DNA from: Candidatus Methylomirabilota bacterium
GTDB lineage: Bacteria > Methylomirabilota > Methylomirabilia > Methylomirabilales > Methylomirabilaceae
Length of the DNA stretch: 5,315 bases
Assembly (NCBI GenBank): GCA_028869615.1
Contig: JAGWRQ010000149.1
Location: 1-5,315 of the forward strand
Direction of reading: 5' to 3'
Shown in pieces: positions 1-4,595 of the stretch. Made by a program: the position numbers and the translations under genes. A model generated the notes under the pieces. That model did no database searches and was not told where the DNA came from. It saw only the letters and a list, made by a program, of their open reading frames with translations. The stretch's first letter is position 1, and each line of letters opens with the position of its first letter.

Positions 1-727
1 TCAGTTCTTTTGCCAGTTTGAGTTTCCATGCACCCTCCGCGTCGAGCTTAACGTACTCGATACCCCTGTAGTCTGATGGTAACTCAACGCTCTCATCGTA
101 GAGGACAGCAACCTGGGACCGTCCGAGCTTCCCCAAGAAATACCCTAGTTCTAGTATCACGTTCTGTCTAGCACGCGGCTGCGAAGCCTCCGAAGCCCCA
201 GCCGCCTTACCCGTGTCGTCTGGCGTGAGCAAGACGATGGCGAAGGAAACCTTGCTATGGGCCTCGAGCTTCTCGACAATCGACTGGTTCTTTCCCGGTT
301 GCTCGAAGAGGATCACGGGCTGCAGGTCCAACTTTTCGAGAAAGCGGGCCGTCTGCTGAAGGATGGCCTGATCATGGCCGTGAACCAGGAAGACTCGCCG
401 AGACGGGGCCGTGATCGCGGTTATTGCAGGCTCTGGTCCCCGTGGCGCACTCTGGCGCTTAGCGATTGTATGCCCAGCTTTGAGTGCTCCCAACACACGA
501 TCGGCTGAGGACTTGAAAAAGTACGACCCGTGACTGTCCGCTTCGATCTCCTTGAGAAGGGACTTTGCTGATTGCCCGAGTTGCTGAATCGCGTCGATGG
601 CCTGTAGGCGCCAGGAAACATATTCGGGCTGGAGGTCCCCATTGTGCCCCAAAACCGGCGTACCGCCTTGAGGTCTGAGCCGTTCACCCTCAGCAATTAG
701 TTGCTCAATGGTTGTCAAGATGTCCAT
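1..727 (-). CDS. TIR-like domain predicted nucleotide-binding protein (CAP12/PF10137-type), 3' end cut by window
   Basis: An open frame runs from ATG at 727-725 for 242 codons to the window edge without a stop; an in-frame TGA 24 bases upstream leaves no earlier ATG/GTG/TTG. Residues 1-108 look mostly helical and polar and match nothing I recognise; a proline-rich linker leads to a TIR-like domain from about 110. Visible motifs: first strand VFLVHGHD (112-119), FEQPGKNQSIVEKLE (141-155), AIVLLTPDDTG (163-173), and RQNVILELGYFLGKLGR (187-203), where Glu193 is the candidate catalytic acid. The tail (GIEYVKLD...WKLKLAKEL) is typical of the family's end, so probably only a few residues are missing. 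Known: this TIR-like family includes NAD-cleaving effectors of CBASS/Pycsar-type antiphage defence. Inferred: an NAD-directed effector or nucleotide sensor. No cyclase lies in view, so its trigger is unknown. It is divergent from cbbY and has its own strong promoter. Family call firm; function not. Confidence 0.5.
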   Translation of the reverse strand, partial: MDILTTIEQLIAEGERLRPQGGTPVLGHNGDLQPEYVSWRLQAIDAIQQLGQSAKSLLKEIEADSHGSYFFKSSADRVLGALKAGHTIAKRQSAPRGPEPAITAITAPSRRVFLVHGHDQAILQQTARFLEKLDLQPVILFEQPGKNQSIVEKLEAHSKVSFAIVLLTPDDTGKAAGASEASQPRARQNVILELGYFLGKLGRSQVAVLYDESVELPSDYRGIEYVKLDAEGAWKLKLAKEL

Positions 728-792
728 AGATCTTCGCTCTCAGATGAGTTCAGCCTAACATTTACTTTTTAGCTTCTTTTACGAATAGAGAC

Positions 793-820
793 ATTCTATT
801 TGATAGCAGCATGGTGTCAA
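793..820 (-). promoter_or_regulatory. Sigma-70 promoter for the TIR-like gene
   Basis: Read on the - strand, a perfect TTGACA (815-820) is followed after 16 bases by TAGAAT (793-798), five of six matches to the -10 consensus. The start point would be near 786, giving a leader of about 60 bases before the ATG at 727. It interlocks with the oppositely directed promoter at 800-828. Confidence 0.5.
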
Positions 821-828
821 GGTATTAT
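800..828 (+). promoter_or_regulatory. Sigma-70 promoter for cbbY
   Basis: TTGATA (800-805, five of six matches to -35) and TATTAT (823-828, five of six to -10) are separated by the optimal 17 bases. Transcription would start near 835 with a leader of about 65 bases before the ATG at 901. Its -35 lies inside the spacer of the opposing promoter, and the opposing -35 lies inside its own spacer. Confidence 0.5.
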
Positions 829-900
829 CGCCAAAACAGTCATAGCCTTCCGGGACTCGAAGACGCGATAGACTCGATAGATATTTTCTGAGCGGGAGAG

Positions 901-1587
901 ATGGGGAAACTCAAGGCGATTATCTTTGACGTGGATGGGACGCTGGCCGATACAGAGGTCAATGGGCATCTGGCGGCTTGCAACGAGGCGTTCGCGCGGA
1001 TGGGGTTCGACATCCGCTGGAGCTGGGAGGAGTTCAAAGAGCTGCTGAAGATCCCCGGCAATGCCCGGCGGATGCGGCTGGCGCTCTCAACCCGGACATC
1101 GCTCTCCGAGGCCGAGCTCGACCGGATCGTACCGGAGCTGTTCGCGCTGAAGAAGGAGTGCTACCTGAAGCGGGTTGATAAGCTGCCGCTTCTTCCCGGT
1201 GTGGCCCGGATCATCCACGAGGCGATCGATCGCGGTATTCGACTGGCAATCGTATCGGTCACCCATGAGGATCAGATCGTCGCGCTCCTCAAGGCGCAGA
1301 TCCCCGAGGCGCTCGATGCTTTTGACCCGATTCTCGGCAAACAATCCGGCGAGAAGGACTCGGCCCTCTATGCTCGGTGCGCCGCGATGCTCGGATGCGA
1401 TGTGTCGGAGATCCTGGTCATTGAGGATTCCGAAAAGGGTGTCAAGGCGGCCAAGGGGGCCGGCCTGCCCTGCGCGGTCGTCTATAACGACTATACCAAG
1501 GGCCAGGACTTCACCGGCGCCGAGCTCGTGGTCCGGAGCCTGGAGCATCTGAACCTCGACCTCCTGGAAAGGCTGTGCCTGGGCTGA
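901..1587 (+). CDS. cbbY: CbbY-like HAD-superfamily sugar-phosphate phosphatase
   Basis: 228 residues, close to the roughly 230 of proteobacterial CbbY. HAD motif I is DVDGTLADTE with nucleophile Asp10 and acid/base Asp12. A helical cap follows (about 18-90) with NEAF and EEFKELL, as in CbbY. Motif II is the Ser119/Thr121 region after LAIV, the motif III lysine is probably Lys152 (GEKDSALY), and motif IV is VIEDSEKGVKAAKGAGL with Glu175-Asp176. The YTKGQDFTGAELV stretch (198-210) resembles the CbbY tail rather than beta-phosphoglucomutase. Known: CbbY dephosphorylates xylulose-1,5-bisphosphate, a Rubisco inhibitor, in the cytosol. Inferred: the same metabolite-repair role here if the host has a Calvin cycle, since no Rubisco gene is in the window. 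The ATG is preceded by GGGAG only two bases away (894-898), an unusually short spacing, but motif I demands a start here. A generic phosphoglycolate or beta-phosphoglucomutase role remains possible. Confidence 0.5.
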   Translation: MGKLKAIIFDVDGTLADTEVNGHLAACNEAFARMGFDIRWSWEEFKELLKIPGNARRMRLALSTRTSLSEAELDRIVPELFALKKECYLKRVDKLPLLPGVARIIHEAIDRGIRLAIVSVTHEDQIVALLKAQIPEALDAFDPILGKQSGEKDSALYARCAAMLGCDVSEILVIEDSEKGVKAAKGAGLPCAVVYNDYTKGQDFTGAELVVRSLEHLNLDLLERLCLG

Positions 1588-1623
1588 CCAAGAAGTACGT
1601 AATCGCGTGTGCGGGATCGATTC

Positions 1624-1650
1624 TTGACATCGTTAAGGGCGATATGTAAC
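1624..1650 (+). promoter_or_regulatory. Candidate promoter for ald
   Basis: A perfect TTGACA (1624-1629) is followed after a short 15-base spacer by TGTAAC (1645-1650, four of six to the -10 consensus). It lies 40-66 bases upstream of the ald ATG, so ald can be transcribed apart from cbbY. The -35 is convincing, the -10 weak. Confidence 0.5.
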
Positions 1651-1680
1651 TGTCTGCACAGCACATCACCGTTTGCCAGT

Positions 1681-1684
1681 GGAG
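1681..1684 (+). promoter_or_regulatory. Ribosome binding site fixing the ald start
   Basis: GGAG ends five bases before ATG 1690. This favours 1690 over the in-frame GTG at 1609, which would add 27 residues foreign to the family and would overlap the candidate promoter. Confidence 0.5.
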
Positions 1685-1689
1685 TCGCG

Positions 1690-2808
1690 ATGGTCATCGG
1701 GGTCCCAAAAGAGATCAAAGAGGCTGAGAGCCGAGTGGCGATCATACCGGCCGGCGTGAAGGCCTTGCGGGCGCATGGGCACCGGGTTCTGGTCCAGCGA
1801 GGGGCGGGGGTCGGCTCCGGCTTGCCGGACGAGGCCTACGCTAAGGCGGGAGCGGAGCTGGTGGGCGATCCGAGCATGATCTATGGTGAGGCTGATCTCA
1901 TCTATAAGGTCAAGGAACCCATCGCTGCCGAGTGTGAGATGCTTCGGGAAGGGCAGGTGCTGTTTACCTTCCTGCATCTGGCCCCCATGCCCGAACTCAC
2001 TAAACGGCTCCTCGCGCGGCGGGTGGTGGCCGTGGCCTATGAGACCGTACAGACGCCGGACGGCCGAAAGCCGCTGCTCGAGCCGATGAGCGAGATCGCC
2101 GGACGGATGGCCATCCACATCGGGGCGCACTATCTGGCTACCCCGCATGGCGGGCGGGGTGTGCTGATCGGCGGGGTGCCCGGGGTCCCTCCCGCTACCG
2201 TGGTGATCCTCGGCGGCGGAACCGTCGGGGCCAACGCCGCGAAGGTGGCGGCGGGCATGGGCGCCTGGGTCTATCTGTTGGACGTGGACCAGGCCCGCAT
2301 GCGTTACCTTGACGAGATCCTTCCCGAGAATGTGACGACCCTCATTTCAAATCCGATGAGTATCGAGGAGTGCGTGAGGCGAGCCGACATCCTGATCGGG
2401 GCCGTTTACATCTCCGGGGCCAGAGCCCCCAAGCTGGTGACTCGGGAGATGGTTAAGCTCATGAAACCGGGATCGGTCATCGTCGATGTAGCCATCGACC
2501 AGGGCGGTTGTATCGAGACCAGCCGCCCCACCTCTCACAGCGATCCTGTCTATATCGTGGATGGCATCGTGCATTACTGTGTCGCCAACATGCCTGGCGC
2601 CTTCGCCAGGACCTCGACCTTTGCCCTTACCAACGTCACCCTTCCCTACGCCCTCCGGCTCGCCGACAGTGGGTGGCGCCGGGCCATCCTGGAGTGCCCG
2701 GAGCTCTCGCTGGGACTGAATGTCGCTCTCGGCCACGTTACTCATCCCGCGGTGGCCGACGCGCACGGCCTGGCCTGCCTGCCGCCTCTGGAAGTGGCGA
2801 AGGGCTAG
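1690..2808 (+). CDS. ald: NAD-dependent L-alanine dehydrogenase
   Basis: Catalyses reversible oxidative deamination of L-alanine to pyruvate and ammonia with NAD; a cytosolic hexamer in characterised homologues. From ATG 1690 the protein has 372 residues, the family's usual size (about 371), and begins with the classic MVIGVPKEIK...ESRVAI. Key positions fall exactly where the known enzymes have them: Arg15, Lys75 (KVKEP) and His96 (FLHLA) for pyruvate binding and catalysis, Met133-Ser134 (EPMSEIAGR), glycine-rich ILGGGTVG (173-180), Asp198 ending the second Rossmann strand (NAD rather than NADP), Asp270 (DVAIDQGG) and Asn300 (HYCVANMPGA). Nothing is missing or frameshifted. The same frame is open upstream to a GTG at 1609, but family length, Shine-Dalgarno and the candidate promoter argue against it. 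The methyltransferase gene follows after 24 bases in the same frame, so the two are probably one transcript. Confidence 0.5.
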   Translation: MVIGVPKEIKEAESRVAIIPAGVKALRAHGHRVLVQRGAGVGSGLPDEAYAKAGAELVGDPSMIYGEADLIYKVKEPIAAECEMLREGQVLFTFLHLAPMPELTKRLLARRVVAVAYETVQTPDGRKPLLEPMSEIAGRMAIHIGAHYLATPHGGRGVLIGGVPGVPPATVVILGGGTVGANAAKVAAGMGAWVYLLDVDQARMRYLDEILPENVTTLISNPMSIEECVRRADILIGAVYISGARAPKLVTREMVKLMKPGSVIVDVAIDQGGCIETSRPTSHSDPVYIVDGIVHYCVANMPGAFARTSTFALTNVTLPYALRLADSGWRRAILECPELSLGLNVALGHVTHPAVADAHGLACLPPLEVAKG

Positions 2809-2832
2809 CGCGAGGCGATCGCCCTCTTATCG

Positions 2833-3639
2833 ATGACCTCTCAGCCGAACCGGCATGATGTCGGCTCCCATGTGGCGGCTGTCTATAACGCCATGCTGGC
2901 GGAGTACGACCAGATCGAGGACCAATTCTATTTCGCCGAATGCTATCAGGTATACAAAGAATCCGTCGATCGGATCGTCCGCGAGAGGCCGAACGGCCTG
3001 GCGCTGGACCTGGGGTGCGGGACGGGGAAACAGACGGTCCTGCTGACGCGGCGGCCCGGGCGGGTAGTCGGGATCGATATCTCGGATCAGATGATCGAGG
3101 CAGCGCGCAGGCGATGCGATGGTCGGCCAAACGTCAGCTTGGTGACCGGCGACATCACGAAACTGCCGTTTGAAGCTGGATGTGCCCAGGCTATCGTGGC
3201 CTATGGCGATGTCATCGGCCATAACTTCACCGCGGTCGATGTAGTGCTGCGAGAGATGGTCCGGGTCTGCGCGCCGCGCGGCCTCATCTCGTTCGAGGTC
3301 GATTCGAAGTGGTGTCCCGACCTGCTCTACCTCCCGCAGGAGCTGTGGCAGGCTATGACGACTCGGGGCGGGCACCTGCGGGAGTGGAAAGGGATGCAGT
3401 TTAAGACCTTTACCTGGCCGGAGCTTACGCGCCTCCTGCAGGCACACGGTCTCAGGCTGGTGGAGGTCCGGAGCATGAATATCCTGACCATGCTGTTCCC
3501 CCCTTCGCTGCTTTTTCGCCGGAGGCAGGATGCTCCCCGTTTCGATGCCCTCTTTCGCCGCGTGATGGCGCTCGACTTAGCGCTGGGACGGTTCCTGCGG
3601 TGCGGCTCCACCAGAATCGTAACGGTGGAGAAACCATGA
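2833..3639 (+). CDS. Class I SAM-dependent methyltransferase, substrate unknown
   Basis: 268 residues with a clear Rossmann-type methyltransferase core: motif I LDLGCGTGKQT (58-68), acidic Asp82 at the end of strand 2 (GIDIS), Asp107 after strand 3 (VTGDITKLPF), and the strand 4 region AIVAYGDVIGH (120-130), then strand 5 with PRGLISFEVDS (148-158). The C-terminal portion (about 215-256) is rich in large hydrophobic and arginine residues (LFPPSLLFRRR) and may form a substrate cap or membrane-facing surface; no signal peptide or clear transmembrane helix is seen. ATG 2833 is the first possible start after the ald stop. A GAGG at 2812-2815 is too far upstream to serve it well, so translation may rely on coupling to ald. 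Known families of this shape (methyltransferase domain 11/25) act on small molecules, quinones, lipids or proteins; nothing here fixes the substrate. Confidence 0.5.
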   Translation: MTSQPNRHDVGSHVAAVYNAMLAEYDQIEDQFYFAECYQVYKESVDRIVRERPNGLALDLGCGTGKQTVLLTRRPGRVVGIDISDQMIEAARRRCDGRPNVSLVTGDITKLPFEAGCAQAIVAYGDVIGHNFTAVDVVLREMVRVCAPRGLISFEVDSKWCPDLLYLPQELWQAMTTRGGHLREWKGMQFKTFTWPELTRLLQAHGLRLVEVRSMNILTMLFPPSLLFRRRQDAPRFDALFRRVMALDLALGRFLRCGSTRIVTVEKP

Positions 3640-3642
3640 AGG

Positions 3643-3700
3643 GTGCGAGGTGCGTGTAGGGGCGCTGCTTGCTGCGCCCGTGCGGAGTGCGAAGTGCGCG
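3643..3700 (+). repeat. GTGCGNN heptad repeats split by a hairpin
   Basis: Just after the methyltransferase stop, two 7-base units (GTGCGAG 3643-3649, GTGCGTG 3650-3656) and three more (GTGCGGA 3680-3686, GTGCGAA 3687-3693, GTGCGCG 3694-3700) flank a 23-base segment. That segment, TAGGGGCGC...GCGCCC, folds as a perfect 6-bp stem, GGGCGC (3660-3665) with GCGCCC (3674-3679), around an 8-base loop. No T-run follows, so it is not an obvious intrinsic terminator. It looks like an intergenic REP- or MITE-type element inserted in, or grown with, a short tandem repeat. Confidence 0.5.
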
Positions 3701-3762
3701 GAACGATTGAGATAACCGGCGAGGGCTGCGTTAGCGGCCTGAGTCCGGTTGAGCGCTATGTT

Positions 3763-3876
3763 GAACGGGAACGTAAAATCTGCCCACCCAGGACGGGATA
3801 GGACGCGGTGTGATGTGCCGGATTGACGTTTAATCGTCCAGCCGATGCGCAACAAGGCGGCCAGCACCAGTCGGGA
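3763..3876 (-). pseudogene. hicA: HicA-type toxin remnant
   Basis: On the - strand the stretch AALLRIGWTIKRQSG (about 3820-3864) continuing SHRVLSRPGW and DFTFPF reads as the first half of a HicA (YcfA-like) mRNA interferase: helix 1, then the strands bearing the active-site histidine. Degeneration is clear. No start codon with a ribosome site fits; upstream frame residues (LPLFAIRRTISETV) are not HicA-like and come from the terminator region of the neighbouring operon. After DFTFPF the usual FHDxEEIGPRMLARIAKHTGL end is replaced by unrelated sequence. An extra residue sits in the normally compact SGSHR motif (here SGTSHR). The frame stays open to 3577, overlapping the methyltransferase end antisense, but that part looks meaningless. 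No HicB partner is visible. Family call rests on remembered homologues, without an alignment. Confidence 0.5.
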
Positions 3877-3914
3877 GATTTGGCAGACCGTCTCGGAGAT
3901 TGTCCGTCGAATGG

Positions 3915-3944
3915 CAAAAAGCGGCAGCGTCTTTGCCGTCCGCT
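3915..3944 (-). terminator. Rho-independent terminator of the DUF4258/DUF2283 operon
   Basis: Beginning 16 bases past the DUF2283 stop, the - strand carries AGCGG...CCGCT arms (3940-3944 with 3920-3924), extendable by CA/TG across a small bulge, or alternatively a CGGCA/TGCCG stem, directly followed by five T residues (3916-3920). Position, orientation and T-run fit an intrinsic terminator; the stem is imperfect. Confidence 0.5.
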
Positions 3945-3959
3945 ACGAAGTCTTATTCG

Positions 3960-4184
3960 TCATACGGTTTTTTGAATCAATTTCTTGTCAATCTCAAGCT
4001 CATAAGAGAGAAGTGTTTTAATGTTCATCTTCTTGGAAGCGTGAAGGATTTCTATGCCAACTATTTTATTTGCAGATGTCGTATCTAAATTAACGCCTTC
4101 AGATAGCTCAACAACTCCATCAGGTTTCTGGTTTCCTAATTTGATATAGATTGCGTCAACCTCGGCGTCATAATGCACTTTCAT
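3960..4184 (-). CDS. DUF2283 family small protein, probable antitoxin-like partner
   Basis: 74 residues. The start MKVHYDAEVDAIYIKL (1-16) and IVGIEILHASK (41-51) are the two signature stretches of DUF2283 (PF10049): a tyrosine/aspartate-rich strand pair and the VGIEIL strand. The usual length is 50-80 residues, so it is complete. The lysine-rich C-terminus (EIDKKLIQKTV) is not conserved as far as I know. Its ATG overlaps the stop of the upstream gene by four bases (ATGA), and GGGAGG sits five bases upstream (4190-4195), so it is both coupled and able to start independently. Known: DUF2283 genes often sit next to DUF4258 genes, and the pair is suspected to be a toxin-antitoxin module; biochemical function is not established to my knowledge. 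Base composition is much richer in A/T than in ald or cbbY, suggesting lateral acquisition. Confidence 0.5.
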   Translation of the reverse strand: MKVHYDAEVDAIYIKLGNQKPDGVVELSEGVNLDTTSANKIVGIEILHASKKMNIKTLLSYELEIDKKLIQKTV

Positions 4185-4408
4185 TTTTTCCTCCCTTTCT
4201 TCAAGGGATAGTTTGTTATTACCGTTACTGTATCTCCTTCGACGGAGACAACAATTTTCACTGAATATCGAAATCCCGTGATATTTCTTACGATCTCATG
4301 TTCACCCTGGTGAAAATTCATACCGGTCAGAATGCTGGAGACCGCTGACCCTGGAATATTGTAAAGCCTTGCCCGTCTCTTGGCATGCCGTGAGAATTTT
4401 ATCTCCAT
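4181..4408 (-). CDS. DUF4258 family small protein, probable toxin-like partner
   Basis: 75 residues from ATG 4408. The N-terminus FSRHAKRRARLYNIP (5-19) is the DUF4258 (PF14076) hallmark: an H-A pair followed by spaced arginines and a short helix. The middle (GFRYSVKIVVSVEGDTVTVITNY) gives two beta strands typical of a compact BrnT/RelE-like basic fold. The C-terminus LKKGRKK is strongly basic, consistent with RNA or ribosome contact. I prefer ATG 4408 to the GTG at 4417 because AGGTG (4415-4419) lies six bases before 4408 and contains the GTG itself. The gene is first in a two-gene operon with DUF2283, overlapping it by four bases. Toxin activity is inferred from gene size, charge and pairing; the family has no proven activity that I know of. 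Housekeeping roles are less likely given the AT-rich, isolated context. Confidence 0.5.
   Translation of the reverse strand: MEIKFSRHAKRRARLYNIPGSAVSSILTGMNFHQGEHEIVRNITGFRYSVKIVVSVEGDTVTVITNYPLKKGRKK
4190..4195 (-). promoter_or_regulatory. Strong ribosome binding site for the DUF2283 gene
   Basis: GGGAGG on the - strand, five T/A pairs from the ATG, lies inside the last codons of the DUF4258 gene. Such a strong internal site would let the second protein be made in excess of the first, as antitoxins usually need to be. Confidence 0.5.
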
Positions 4409-4499
4409 AAATATCACCTGTTAGACATTCGCTCATTTCCCAATGCAAATGTGGGTAGCCTCCTGAGATTGCCCAGTTGCTCAGAACGGCATTGGCCGA

Positions 4500-4528
4500 A
4501 ATATCGAACAGTTAGCTGAACGTGTCAA
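4500..4528 (-). promoter_or_regulatory. Candidate promoter of the DUF4258/DUF2283 operon
   Basis: On the - strand a perfect TTGACA (4523-4528) is followed after exactly 17 bases by GATATT (4500-4505, four of six to the -10 consensus). The start would be near 4493, leaving a leader of about 85 bases before ATG 4408. It lies past the stop of the rluD-like gene, so the cassette need not depend on read-through from it. The rest of the 4418-4595 gap shows no recognisable gene. Confidence 0.5.
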
Positions 4529-4595
4529 GAATTTTATGGTCGCCAAGCGCCGCGGGCGGGAGGAGATCCGAGTGGAGTGGTATGCGTCCTTCTGC

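Noticed and set aside
1087..1548. Long - strand frames opposite cbbY, ald, the methyltransferase and rluD
   Set aside because: They are mirror frames of GC-rich coding sequence with no recognisable domains or start signals.
2815..2822. GCGATCGC octamer palindrome between ald and the methyltransferase
   Set aside because: It is a single copy in the gap. One 8-base palindrome in GC-rich DNA is not evidence of a HIP1-type repeat or an operator.
3660..3679. GGGCGC/GCGCCC hairpin as terminator of the methyltransferase transcript
   Set aside because: No T-run follows on either strand. It is better explained as a repeat element.
3748..3766. GTTGAGC and GTTGAAC, both matching the GTTRRRY core of integron attC sites
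   Set aside because: No RYYYAAC partner with L'/L'' pairing was found at the right distance on either strand, and no integron integrase is present.
3577..3867. 96-codon - strand frame taken as an intact gene
   Set aside because: Only its first third resembles HicA. It starts at a GTG inside the first helix, and its end is antisense to the methyltransferase, so it is called a pseudogene fragment.
3845..4021. 58-codon + strand frame starting MRNKAASTSREIW
   Set aside because: It runs antisense to the HicA remnant and the DUF2283 gene, and has no ribosome binding site or family likeness.
4418..4450. Possible closer promoter for the DUF4258 gene (TTGCAT-17-TCTAAC on the - strand)
   Set aside because: The -35 matches only three of six and the -10 abuts the ribosome site, leaving almost no leader. 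The upstream TTGACA promoter is better.
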